Shown: positions 11,382 to 22,458 of the stretch, piece by piece
Numbering within the stretch: position 1 is the first letter of the stretch
Layout: each line of letters opens with the position of its first letter
Assembly: GCA_030734395.1 (NCBI GenBank)
Contig: JAUZTG010000029.1
Location: 4,216,001-4,280,000, forward strand
Direction of reading: 5' to 3'
Source of the DNA: Sarocladium kiliense
Lineage: Eukaryota; Ascomycota; Sordariomycetes; Hypocreales; Sarocladiaceae
Length of the DNA stretch: 64,000 nucleotides
Notes under the pieces: model-generated
What the model was told of the DNA's origin: nothing
The model's database searches: none
What the model saw: only the letters and a program-made list of their open reading frames with translations
Program-made: the position numbers and the translations under genes

Positions 11382-12126
11382 TTACCATTCATTCTCAGAA
11401 TCATCACATTCGCCTTGTACGTATGTCTTCTTCGTTTTGTAGTGCATAGCCAGGTGCTCATCGGCTTTGGAGCGCTGTTCGGGGATGCTCTTGGTGGAAT
11501 GCTCAACGTCTCTGCTTGAAGATATCATGCAAACGTCCGTATCATACCCTGCCGTTCGAGCTGGAGGCGTCCCAGCGGTAGGCAGTTTCTCATCTGCTCC
11601 CCCTTCGGCATCAACAACACGGCTTTGGGAGGTTGAGAGTGGAGGCTGATGAGTGTTGCAAGTGGTGTTATGATCCCCGTTGTCAGGGGTCAGGGGTCGA
11701 GCTCCCTTGGTCCAGCACAGACCTTTGCAAGGGCCATCCAAAGTTTTGATGCGCTGCTCGGGCTCATCGATGAATCTCTCCATAGGACTGCCCGATGGCC
11801 GAGGAGAGCTTGGAACCCCAGATAGAAGGGTTGCTAGGTCCAGTGCGGGGCTCGATAAACTGTGGACTCTGAGTTCTTGAGGCTGCGCAGGCTGTAGGGC
11901 GTCGGGAGCGGAAGTCGTATTTTTCGTTGAACTGCAATATAGCTATTAGAACTGAAAGGTCACAATGTCGGTGGATCACAACTGACGACGTAGGTGTGGC
12001 GTAAAGCACGCTGTGTCCGTCAAGACTGATACTGCTATCGCTTCCTGGGTAGCTTCGGGCCTCTGGGTCGCACGAACGGCTGCCACTGTCCCAGCCTCCA
12101 GTTCCAGCAAGATCGTTGTCTCCCAT
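11382..12126 (-). pseudogene. Doubtful gene split by an apparent frameshift
   Basis: From an ATG at 12126 a minus-strand frame runs to a stop at 11764. It can be read straight through, or with a 51-nt in-phase intron (11932-11982, weak donor GTTGTG, good acceptor TTGCAG). A second frame, one base off, starts at 11783 with MERFIDEPEQRIKTLDGPCKG and runs to 11382. The two halves look like one protein: the first ends WGSKLSSAIGQ and the second continues with an amphipathic, charged segment. They overlap by about 20 bases, leaving no room for an intron between them. This points to a single-base change, either real decay or an assembly or read error. The product is not recognised. It is soluble, with Ser/Pro/Thr-rich parts. 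Confidence 0.4.
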
Positions 12127-14405
12127 GGCGGACAAATTGATTGAATGTCTGTTCGTCAGAGTCAGTCTGAAAACTGATTAGATGGTAGGAAGATAGGCGG
12201 CTTGATTGAGGAACCCTCTACATTTGGACTCGAAAAGGGGTAGGGCTGTATAGATATAGAGTCACCCTGATTGTTCTAGGAGAAGCGGGAAAGCCTGCGT
12301 ACCCGGACTTGGGTCTCCAGTCCAGATCCCAAACACTCAGATGCAGAGCGGAGCCTTTTCGTCTGGCAGGCTCTGTGGAATGATCAGATGGCGTCTGTTC
12401 TAGCACCAACAGCCTGGTTCTAGGGGATAGATCGGCTGAGGCCTTGAATTCATCTCTTCACACCCTTCTTTTGCAGGACATCGCTTCCGACACGGTGGTC
12501 TGGCGAAGCTGGGAGCCTGCATTCTTGGGGTCTGCAGCTATTCCCTCTTCGGCGATACGACAACTCTGAACCCTTGAAGCCATAGTCTGGTGTGTTGTTG
12601 GATTGCATGTTGGCGGTGTCCATATAGTGTCAGCTTGACAAGGGGGTAGCGGGCCAGACTGCATGACATCTTGCGTCCCAGCGGGCTGGGAGAGCCCATC
12701 CCTGAGGCGGTGAGACTCGGCCGGTCCTGCAATGTCCCAGCATGTCATATTCTACCAACTCGACGGATTCCGAAGAGCTTCGGGAAACAGCAACATGCGG
12801 CAGAGGCGGCGGGCGGGCGTTTTGGACCAGTCAGTGGTCTGGTCTGATGGTCGTGGTGCCAATCAGGTCCCCTGGCCATCTGCACGCCACGATGCAGGTG
12901 AAATTGGCTTCATCAGAGGAAGGATGCTCAAGGAATCGCAAGTCCGACGCGAAAAGGATGTGATCGGCAAAGCTGCGAGTACGCCTTGCGCTTCGGATCC
13001 GGCTTGTCTTCCGAGTGGAAGCTGTGCCACAGAGAGAAAAAGGAACAAAAGCGTGGAAGCACCCCATCCTCCTCCTCATTCCCTTCTCCTTCTGCTTCTA
13101 GTGAGAGGACACCGACCAGGCGGGTCTGAAAGCGGGCCCCTCCCGTCCCGCCCGGGGAAAAGCGTAACCACCCGGTTGGGTCGCCCACAAAGAGGATGTG
13201 CCACTGCTGGAAATAAGGCAGCCGCTTGGGCGGCTGATGAGACGAGGGGACTCAGAAAGCAAAAGGATGGAGCGAACTGCCAAGCGACGGACTCGTCATG
13301 GAGTAGCATTCGACATCGTGCTTCAGCCCTAGACAGACGTACTCACACACACTATCCACCAGCCGGGCGCAAGACTGAGGCCATCACCATCATCATCATG
13401 TCATGGTTCCGACCATAGCCTGCAGCGATCCACAGACTGTTCCGCGTATCCAACCCTCCCTCAATCTCTTCTTTACTGCACCTTTTCCCCACTGGCATTT
13501 CAAGTTTCATTACAGCTCAGCTGGTGACCTGTGTAACCACCACCGCCCGCACGCATCGCACTAGACATGTACGCCGTTCGAAACGGAAGTAATGCAATGA
13601 GGATTAGGCGTAGGAAACCGGAGAGCCTGTTTCTGGGCAACTAGCCGAAAACTTCGGACTCTGGACACATTCCTCGGACAGGCTAAGACTGCATTTAGGG
13701 GAGGGGGGTATATGTCACGGAGGGTGGGTGTGTACGAGCCTGCTCCTTTGTCTCTGCATCCCACCATAACATATGCAATGCGACACCAACACCACCCACC
13801 CCCCCGACGGAGATAGCGTACCTTTTCGGACTTGACACGCATCTGCGTCCTGTCTCGGCTACAAGTTATGCGCTAGGGGGTTGGTTGTAAAAATCTCTTC
13901 CAGAAGGAACAATAACTGGCGGTGAAGCAATTTCTGAGAGCCTGGCTTGCGTTGCGGTGGACAAATAATGAGGGGAAGAGGTGCATTTTGCGGAGGTCGA
14001 AGCCGCTGTCACAATGCGAGACATGGACGCCCAAAAAATGCATTTTGGATTAGAAGAGTGGCGCAGCAAGGCTCTTCAAGCAGTACAGGAGGGATGTGTC
14101 AGGTTGGATCAGAATACGTGCCTACAGCTGTTGCACTAGCCTCGGGGTCTTGTTTTGCTTGTAGGCAGAGACAGGATAGCGAAATCGAGAGGCTAATAAT
14201 AACATCTATGCTCAGACTTCAATGAAAAATAGAGACACTGCAAGGCTGAGTACGGAATTTGCGAATAACCCCGGGTCCACGACCTAGTAGAACATGGAAA
14301 ATCTATTAACAGAATTCTGTCTGAGACATTGGGGTTACGAGAGCCTCATATGCCAACTCTCAGCCACCTAGCTGAAATGCCATGACATTCGTACCACCTG
14401 TTGAA
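12127..14405. other. Gene-poor stretch
   Basis: About 2.3 kb without a gene I can support. The longest frame (12732-13418, 228 codons) translates to low-complexity Arg/Ser/Pro-rich sequence, and shorter frames oppose it on the minus strand. Nothing resembles a conserved protein, and no RNA gene or repeat array was seen. It may hold long leaders or regulatory sequence. Confidence 0.5.
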
Positions 14406-17400
14406 TTACAGGAAGGTAAAGCTTGCTCCTTCGAGCCCAGATAGAGCTTCTTCGCCCCTCTCAGGAGACCATACCATAATTGCGCCAGACTTCGGGATTC
14501 CTGGCTGCGGATCCTCCTCAAAGAAGTCGTTGGTGAGTGAGATGGACTGTCGGCTCAGAACATAATCGCGGACCTTGTTGTAAATCTTCTTGTTGAAGAT
14601 GTAGTTCCTTCCACCATAGATGATGGCACCGACAATGATCTCACGCTCTCGATCCAAGCGGCTCTGAACATCCCTTCGCCCACTCTCTGCGGCGTTGGCG
14701 ATCTGGCTGTAGCGTTGTTTCTCCTGGTCCAGATTTCGAATTGTCTCTTCGAACTGTGTCTTCTTCTCGTTGAGCAAGCGTTCGCGGCCTTCGGCTTCGG
14801 AGAGCTGACTCCTCACAGCGCGCGCCTGGTCTTCTGCGGTTCGGATCTGTCCACGGAACGTTTCGATGGTTGCGGCGGTTGAGCTTTCGTCAATGTCGTA
14901 CATGGGAGCGACCTCGTTCACGGTGGTAGACAGAGCCGTCTTGCCCGAGATATCAGCTCCCCATATGACACCGACACGCGTTAGGCCTCCTGTTCCTGGG
15001 GTCGTGTCAAGGCGACCGTAGAAGCCCTTCAGCGACCCTGAGCTAAAGGCAGCGTCGAGAAACGTGGTGTGGGGGTTCTTGTACTCGACACCGTCCTTTC
15101 GTACAAGTTCTTTTGACAGGACTTCATTACGGACTGCTTGTCCCAGCAATCGGCGGCCGCGAGTCGTGTATGTGCAGATGGACAAGACTCTCTGTCCCGT
15201 GCCTCCTGACGTGAGCTCACCAATCTCAATTGCCACAGAGGTAATACGCTCGCCGGGTTGGAAGTCCTTGATGGTCTTCAGTTTCACATCGGAGATGTTC
15301 TAGGAATGGGGTTAGTGCGCTGTAGGCTTATTGTTGAATCGGCAGTCAATTTACCATGCCCTTCTGCAGAATGAGACCGTTATCGTACTTGATCTCAATC
15401 GAGACAACGCGACCCATGGCGATGCCGACGGTGATATGCTCAACTTGCCATTCGGGGAAGAGGAACTCCAAATTGTTGAACAGCAGTCCGGGCTCTGCCT
15501 TTGCGGCTTCGGGCTTTGAGCCCTCTGTTGTTGAAGTTGCTGACGTTGCGCTCGCCGCTTTCGGAACCGCTTCGGAAGCTCTCAATTGCTTTCCAATCTG
15601 AGGATACTTCTTCTGAACCTTATCCATAGACTCAGACTCCTCTGTAGATAGACCCGATTCCATGGTGTACAGAGGTGGTGCAGACGCATTTTCAGCTTCT
15701 TGACGGTTAAGTTCCTCCTCTAGCTCAGCTTCGGTCTGTGTCTTCGCCATGATTCGACGACCACCAAGGGGGTCGGACTTGGGCTTGAGGCGATCCGGAA
15801 TCTTGGTTGCCGGTAGCCGGCTTTCGAACAGTAGAGGCGACTGGAAAGGCTCTTCATGATCTTGGTCAGTTGCGATCTTCGGATCCTTCTCGATGAGGTC
15901 CACCTCGTTGACAATGTACACCATCTGGCGACGAATGAATTTGCGAGCATCGCTGATACCCCTAAGAGACGCGTCAAAACGAGAGATGTCAGCGGCATGC
16001 TCTAGCGCTGTCAAATAATTCTGAGCATCTGCGGCTAAGGGATGCTTCGTGTCGATCCTCCGCTTGAGTTCGGTCATCAAGGGGGTAGGTTTGTTCTTGG
16101 CCTCAATCGCAGCGTTTTTGTCGGCCTCCGCTTGTACCGCATCCACAGGCTCGAACTCCAGAGTCTTGTTCTGGATGCTGAAGCTCTGGTCTCCAAGCTT
16201 CTTGTAGGTTGACTTGTACGTCATGAATGCGTCCATGAGCATGTTCGTGTAAATTTGTGCGTTCTCGTATTGCAGTGGAGAGAAAGAAGCTGGACGAAGG
16301 CTCACAAAGCTGCGCAGTGTGTCGTACTTTGTCAGAATGGCATAAGTGCGCTGAGGACAGTTGGCGACCAGTTCCGGGAAGCGAGCGGCTGCTTCCATGA
16401 TGCTCTGAATGTTCCAGGGTTGGTCCATTGGCTTGATGTTACCACCTCCACACCAGCTGACCTGGATAGTAGTCTCTGTGTTCATCTCAAGATTGGTGCG
16501 AGCAATTCCGACGTTTGCCTCGGCGGTAATATCGACAGGTCCTGTTGTGAGGGCGACCTTGGCTTCGGCCTTGATGTCGAGCAGCTTCGCCTTGTTGTGC
16601 ACCTTCATGCTGACAACGGCGTTGAACTCGCCTCCCTCAACGAATCCGGAGATGAAGCTGTCACCATACACCTTGTTGAAGTCGTCAGACCCAATGGCAA
16701 TTGATCGGAGCTTGTTGAACTCAAGCGCATCCTTGAAGTTGACAGTCTGGTTGACAACTTTGACGCTGATGTAGAAGCTGAGGTCACTCTCCTTGAACTT
16801 GTCCGAGTCGACAAAAGATCCTCTACCGGAGCCGCCAATCTTTGCCATCTTCACAGACAGAGCACCAGAGATGCACATGTCATCTGTGATGTCACTGAGC
16901 TTGTCGATGAATTTGCTCGAGTATGTCACAGTCTGACTGGTGCCACGACCAGTGGAAGGGTCGAAGAAGAACTTCTGGCTGTCTTGCATCACGCCGTCAA
17001 AGCGATCAGCGAACTGGTTCTGGGCCTTGATTTTGTTCAGCTCCTCGAGCGTCAAAGCATCCTTCTTCGCGGCCACAGCCTCGTTGATGGACTTCTGCGC
17101 AGCTGCACGGCGTTCTTTCTCGTACTGTCGCTTCTCTGCACGGAGCTCCTGTTGCTCTTTCAACTCTTCCTGACGCATGAGTGTCTGCTCCTTGCGTCGT
17201 TCGAGTTCCATCTCTCGTTGATAGGCACGGTGCTCAGCCATGCGCCTCTTCTCTTCTTGTAGCTGTTCGAGTTTCTCCGCCTTCGCCAATTTAGCCTTCT
17301 CCAGTGCGAGCTCATCCTCAGGCTCGGGGGCCTTGAGGGCTCCCTGACGAGCTTGTCGAACGGGAATCTCCTTGACTTGGTACTTCTTTGATTTGGGGGC

Positions 17401-18140
17401 AGCAAGTGCCGACGGCTCAGCCGGCTTCTTGCCTCCCACAGAGGACGACCGGTTGCGAGATGGGGCGACTGAAGGCGACGCTGTATCTGCGACCTTTTTG
17501 TCTGCCTCAGCAGCTTTGGTTGGGGCTTCTGATTCTTCTGTCTTGCTTGCTGCGATCTTCTCATCCTTCACCTCCTCGGTGACTGAGGGAAGCTCTTTGG
17601 CATCAACTTCAACCACAGAGCCGTTCTCACTTGCTGGTGCTTGGGCTTTGTCCTCTCTCTCCGTCGCAGTAATGTCGTCGCTCGCAGGGGCTGCGTCTTT
17701 TGACCCTTCAGGCTCCGCTTCCGGGGCAGGCGTCTTCTCGGCGGCCGCCACCTGTGCCTCAGTAGGGCTCTCAGTAGAGCTGACTTCTGGCTTCGGAGGC
17801 TCAATAGCTTTTGCGTCTGATTCAGTTGTGGCCTCTGCCGGGGTTTCATCAGCCCCAGCTTCAATGAGAGGTCCTTCCTTGACCACCTCTTTGATCCGGT
17901 GCCAGGCACTTGGCTTGCCGGTGAGCTCTGCTGCGATCCGCATGGTGGTACCATCGTTGGTGACGATGTTCTCTGCCCTGTTTGGGTCAATGACGACAGC
18001 ATCGTCGACGCAGATTTGTTGGGTATAAGAGTTGAAGCTGTCACGATGTTAGTGAGATAGAGAATGTGTTGATGGCGTCGTGGATCTTACCCTTGGCCAA
18101 GCCTCATGGCATTGGTGTAGGGAGCCAGAAGGAGCGACAT
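14406..18140 (-). CDS. Large MACPF-like / jacalin-like domain protein, coiled-coil rich
   Basis: Exons 18091-18140, 15355-18037 and 14406-15299 join in phase to 1208 residues. A short conserved N-terminal piece is followed by an Ala/Glu/Ser-rich disordered stretch (about residues 60-230) and a charged coiled coil (about 255-350). Next is a beta-rich domain with YGDSFISGFVEGGEF near residue 472, which fits the MACPF core pattern (aromatic-Gly-x-x-aromatic...Gly-Gly). From about residue 875 to 1010 two segments resemble jacalin-type beta-prism strands: IVSIEI-like Y-x-NG, and GFYGR...LTRVGVIWG. A second coiled coil and a C-terminal globular piece follow. No signal peptide or membrane helix is visible. 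MACPF proteins assemble beta pores, and jacalin folds bind glycans. Both assignments are pattern-based inference. The gene is divergent from the related gene at 18822. Confidence 0.75.
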
Positions 18141-18585
18141 CTTGAATGTTTCTTCCTTCCTTGAATGTTGAAAAGCGAAAATCAGAGGCAACGCAGACTG
18201 AAATTAAGGAGAAAAAAGCAAAATATGGGATGCGTAGTTGATGGGACTTGGGGTCGTGTCACGATCAAGACGGAGGAAAGCTGCCCATACTTATATGGCA
18301 ACGAAGGGCTAATAGACTGGAACAATGCCCGACTCTTTCAGCTCAACCGAGAAGTCTGAGAGCTCCAGCGATCTGGGTCTAGCTAGCGTAGACGGACATC
18401 CCGATTGAGTCAACAGAGGCAGGCCATCGGTGATGGCCGCGATATGAGTGCTCCATGTGACCATACGCGCCCGTAGAGACATAGTCGCATCGCGCCTGTA
18501 GCTAGAGTCTAGTTCGAGTGATGTTCGAGATAGTCCCAGCCTGAAAAGAGACATTCATCGACCATTCGGGCCATAGAGCAGGAAA

Positions 18586-18711
18586 GTGGCGTTGCTGGTG
18601 TTCCTGGAACGGCCCAGGCCGTATGAACCATGTGAGGCTGAACACGATGTGGCGTTGTTAATGCCGTTGGAACGGCCCAGGCCGCGACCACGCGGAGGCT
18701 AACGCGACGTT
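18586..18711. repeat. Two-copy imperfect tandem repeat, 63-nt period
   Basis: Copies start at 18586 and 18649, each opening with GTGGCGTTG. They share a block GGAACGGCCCAGGCCG and a later GAGGCT-AACACGA/AACGCGA stretch. They lie in the shared upstream region of the two MACPF-like genes and could carry repeated regulatory sites. No known binding motif is claimed. Confidence 0.7.
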
Positions 18712-18727
18712 TAGCGAAGCTTCGCTA
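18712..18727. repeat. 16-bp perfect palindrome
   Basis: The sequence TAGCGAAGCTTCGCTA is its own reverse complement. It sits directly after the tandem repeat and about 95 bases upstream of the ATG at 18822. It could be a dimeric factor site or a hairpin, but no function is established. Confidence 0.6.
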
Positions 18728-18821
18728 GTTTCGATAACTATTCAATGCAGGTCCATTGAAAGACTAAGCGACAGATGGTTCCGTCCTTTCCTGGGGTACG
18801 AGTGCGTCGCCATTGTCGCAA

Positions 18822-19932
18822 ATGAACAGGATCGTCCCGAGTTCTTCCAACATTGAGATGGCAACCACCGACATGTCGCGACAAAAGATTCAAGACGTCG
18901 AATTTGAAGATTGGCTTCAACTCGACGATGACAGTACCAATTGGGTCGGTCAGCAAGCTGCTCAAGGTGTGCCCTTGATCCTGCCATGGAAGAAACAAGC
19001 GGTGCGCCTGGGAACTTGCTTCCACTCCAAGCGACTGGACGATCCCTGGCTCAAGGAAACCCCGTTTATTCTGTCGGACTTCTACCTGATTCCAAAGGTT
19101 CTCAATTGCGATTACGGAAGCAATTCAAGCTTTCATTCCGTCAGTACGTCGAGGAAGTTGGAGACTGGCAAGCACATGGCTCTCGGCTTTGGCGTAGGGG
19201 TCGGCTTGCCCTTCTTGTGTTCGGCTTCAGTCAAGGGCACATATGATGAGGAATTGAAAGAGAACAAAGATGTGAGCTAGAATCTTGAGACATGCTCAAC
19301 TCTCACTGATCGAATTATTCTAGTCAGACAAAAGTTCAATTCGAGCGAGCCTGCGGTGCGGCGTGGTTGACCTGGAGCGAAATCCCAGGTTATGTCATGA
19401 AGCTCTGGTCATGCTGAAGTACGGAGGAGGTTACAAGGCCTTCACAGAGAAGTACGGCGACTACTTTGTCTGGGGCTACCGCTTAGGCGGAGACACTGGT
19501 CTCATGATCAGCAGCTCAGCTTTCGAGAAGAAGAAAGTCGAGCAGTATGGCATTAAGCTGACCGTCGAGGTCCTCTTGGTTGAAGTGAGCCATACATGGA
19601 CAAAGGACTTCCACACATTCTCAGCTGGCAAAAAGATGCGACTCCTTGGCTACGACACTCTCAGCGACACGAATTGGAACGTCTCAATGGAGGCAACTGG
19701 TAACATCGAGAAGCTGGCGAAGCAGGCAGCGGAGATTGTCCAACGATCTCAAGATTTGCTGCCAAGAAGCATACAGCTCCTGGAGAGTCAAGGAATGTTT
19801 CATGGGGATCATCTGACGAACGAGCAATGCGATTTCTTGACAAGTAACGGTATCGCGGCCGAGCTGGTACTTTTGCCTATGAGCGCACTTCGGGACGTGG
19901 CTCGTTGGACAACTGAGTGGAATATAATATGA
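18822..19932 (+). CDS. MACPF-like hypothetical protein
   Basis: Exons 18822-19271 and 19324-19932 join in phase 0 to 352 residues. In-frame ATGs at 18858 and 18872 are alternative starts. Near residue 210 the protein reads KYGDYFVWGYRLGGDTG, the same Y-G-D-x-F-x-x-G-x-x-x-G-G pattern as the neighbour at 14406-18140. Alternating beta-strand-like segments precede it (SIRASLRCGVVDLE) and follow it (IKLTVEVLLVEVSHTW), as expected for a MACPF-type core. The N-terminal ~110 residues hold no known domain, and the last ~100 are mostly helical, with AAEIVQRSQDLLPRSIQLLES. There is no signal peptide or membrane helix. Pore formation is possible by family but not shown. The assignment rests on the motif and the shared locus with the divergent partner. 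Confidence 0.7.
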
Positions 19933-20862
19933 AAGCGAGTACACGGGAGGTGTTCCCTAATACATTTTTAGTACAATGATCATTTGCTATCAAAACTACT
20001 GGTTCGTCCATGACGGTCACGCTGTAATGATCTACAAGATCAACGCCGGAATGCTCGACGGGGAGATATGCCCCCAATTCACTAATCATTGTCGCCCAGA
20101 AGGTTCCTGGAGGCCTCCATCGGTGCATCAAAGAGCATATGGGAATTTTCTACACTCGGATTCCCATCTAGATGCATCGACTATCCATGATCCTTGCCAT
20201 GCGAAGCGCTCTGGACTTCAGTGGCGCACATCACGACCGCAAATCGCTGAACGATAAGACCATAGAGCGACATGCTTGGGTTACAGCGTCTATAAGCCAC
20301 CGAGCTAGAGCAACCGAGCTGAAGATAGCGTTCCTGGTTCGAGAACTGTTCTCAGCTAGACGCTAGCCTCGGGCCGGCGCGTGCCTCCCTGTCCAGTTCG
20401 CTGTACAGTGTCTGGGGTCGACTACTAGAGGCCTGTGAAGGTCTCAGTTGAAGTCTAGACGAGTGATGGTCACATCTGGCCTTGAGTAAATCACATACTA
20501 CTGGCGAGGCACGACTGGGGTTGGACTAGCGATGGTGTAAGCGGGTCGCTGTAAAGTCGCTATTGCTGCAACCCGACTATTGACTTCAGCTCCGGCCGGT
20601 TGAACGGGGCTGCTCTTGATGGTCTCATCAAGACTTTGCGGAGTGTTTAGTTGCGTCTGCTTCGTGCGCAGTCAGCCTACCTTGTATAAATATCAGAGGA
20701 TTCGTACTTCTCAGCCAGTACTTCACATTGAAAACTCCAGCATCTCACCACTAGCAACAAGGAGCTCCCGCTGGTCATCCCGCTCGTCTTCCAAGTCGCG
20801 TCTTAATAACACTATCCTACTTACACCTCACTCTTCGCTGTACCTATCTTCTAGCCAAAACC
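19933..20862. other. Intergenic region
   Basis: No supported gene. Small frames at 19976-20366 look random. The region ends in the promoter of the gene at 20863. Confidence 0.5.
20685..20692 (+). promoter_or_regulatory. TATA box (TATAAATA)
   Basis: A TATAAATA element about 178 bases upstream of the ATG at 20863, followed by a C/T-rich leader with CAAC and ACCATG context at the start. The placement fits a fungal core promoter for the small gene downstream. Confidence 0.5.
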
Positions 20863-21282
20863 ATGAGTACCTACACCACCACCATTCTTCCCCTCTGCCA
20901 GGGAATCGTCAAATGTGCCAAAGAGCAGAATGCCGCCTTCTTTACCAACTACGAGAAGCCTGGAGAGGTCAAATACTACGAGAAATCTGTTGCACACGAA
21001 AAGGTCACCCATCCTCAGCGTCTTGACGATTTTTATGGTGCTTTATTTTATCTCGCTGGTCCGCTGCCTGCGAGTGACAAGGAGAAGAAGAAGGCGATTG
21101 AGACATGCCTCAACGAATATCACTACAAGAAGCCGTCTGCCAGGTCGTACCTTGTCCTTTGTCAGGGTCGAGGCGTGTCTAAGGCACCCAAGACTCCCGT
21201 TCAGTGGTTTGACGAGACTCAGAAGACGCTGAACCAGTTGATTCAGAACCTTCATCTGAAGCTGAACGCTTGGAAAGCTTGA
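20863..21282 (+). CDS. Small hypothetical protein (139 aa)
   Basis: Single exon starting at an ATG in good context (AAACCATGAG). The product is a basic soluble protein of 139 residues, without signal peptide, membrane segment or Cys pattern. A central part (RLDDFYGALFYLAGPLPAS) is hydrophobic-aromatic, and the rest is Lys/Glu-rich with predicted helices, ending in QTLNQLIQNLHLKLNAWKA, an amphipathic helix. I do not recognise the family. The TATA box, C/T-rich leader and coding-like composition support expression. Confidence 0.6.
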   Translation: MSTYTTTILPLCQGIVKCAKEQNAAFFTNYEKPGEVKYYEKSVAHEKVTHPQRLDDFYGALFYLAGPLPASDKEKKKAIETCLNEYHYKKPSARSYLVLCQGRGVSKAPKTPVQWFDETQKTLNQLIQNLHLKLNAWKA

Positions 21283-22458
21283 ATGATGTTGGGTTGGTTG
21301 AGGCGGACCAACAATGGCTCTCGAAGTACACTGTCTGTGCTGAGCTGAAATGGAAGACTGGTCTGGCTCTTGAGGAGGGTGCCATGATGCCTTATTGACG
21401 GGATATACGTAGTAATCAATATCATCTGACTAGATTTGATGTGCGACCAAAGTGTGAACAAGGCCTGATTCTGGTGGAGGAATGTGTCCCCGCCTCTCTT
21501 AGGGTCCAGGAAACATGACCTCCTCTCGGGTCTAGAAGCCAAACTGCAAGTAATTATATCGACACCTGGGAAATAGATGGATTAAATCGCCATGTACTTG
21601 TTTAGGCATCCAAAACTTGTTCCCACACACCCTGGGCAGTCTGTTGCTTCCCGCAACGCCTCTTGGGCTTAAGAATGGCCATGCGAATAAATACTCACAT
21701 CCTTCCCTTTTGCGAAACTCCAAAGAACGGTAGCAGGCCTTCGGCTCGTCCGATTATGCTTTCAGTTCTTCGTGTGACCTTTACATTTTATGTTCAGACC
21801 ACCCTTGCCGTCTCTGAACACCTCTTTAGACCGAACCTACAAGATGTGCATGGATTCCACCCTCGAGTCATTCTGTGCCTCCACAAAGGCTCCAACGGCA
21901 ACCCCGGGCACTATCAGCCCTAAATCTGTTCTAAATCTGCGTTGAAGAAAGGATCCGTAGTAGGGTTGGGAACATCGTCAAATCCGCTTGTTCGTTCAGC
22001 TTACACGGGTCGGGTGTGTCGGGCCACGATCGCCCCTAGCTTGCGCCCAGTCTTCAACAATGCGACGGAGCGATAAGGATTTAAGTTTTCGATGCACCAA
22101 TCAACAATAATGGTACCTGATAAAAGGAACCCTCTTCTTTTTCAGCCTCGGAAACATGGCACTTGTCTCAGGGCCCATGACGAGCTATGGACCCTTCCAG
22201 TTCCGGGTAGGCCGGCCAACAAATGCAACGACGTCATCTTCACGAGCTTCCCAAAACCGCCGGATCCGGGTCGTTATCAACCTGCAACCTCCAACCTGCA
22301 GTACCTGAATTGTTGGTCAAAATCGCAGAACTTGATCCCTGGGCCTTCGCGATAGCTGCTCTTGCTTTCTTTATTCTTTCAATTGCGCTTCTCTCGTTTA
22401 GCTCAAGAGACCTCGTGCCTCTCTTCCACACAAGTCCCAGTACAGCACCATCGACGTC
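21283..22458. other. Intergenic region
   Basis: About 1.2 kb with no supported gene. Frames at 21663 and 22223 are without conserved features. The last ~150 bases are C/T-rich and probably the leader of the phosphate carrier. Confidence 0.5.

Noticed and set aside
12732..13418. 228-codon open frame on the plus strand
   Set aside because: Low-complexity Arg/Ser/Pro composition, competing open frames on the other strand, no conserved segment, and no convincing promoter or splice signals.
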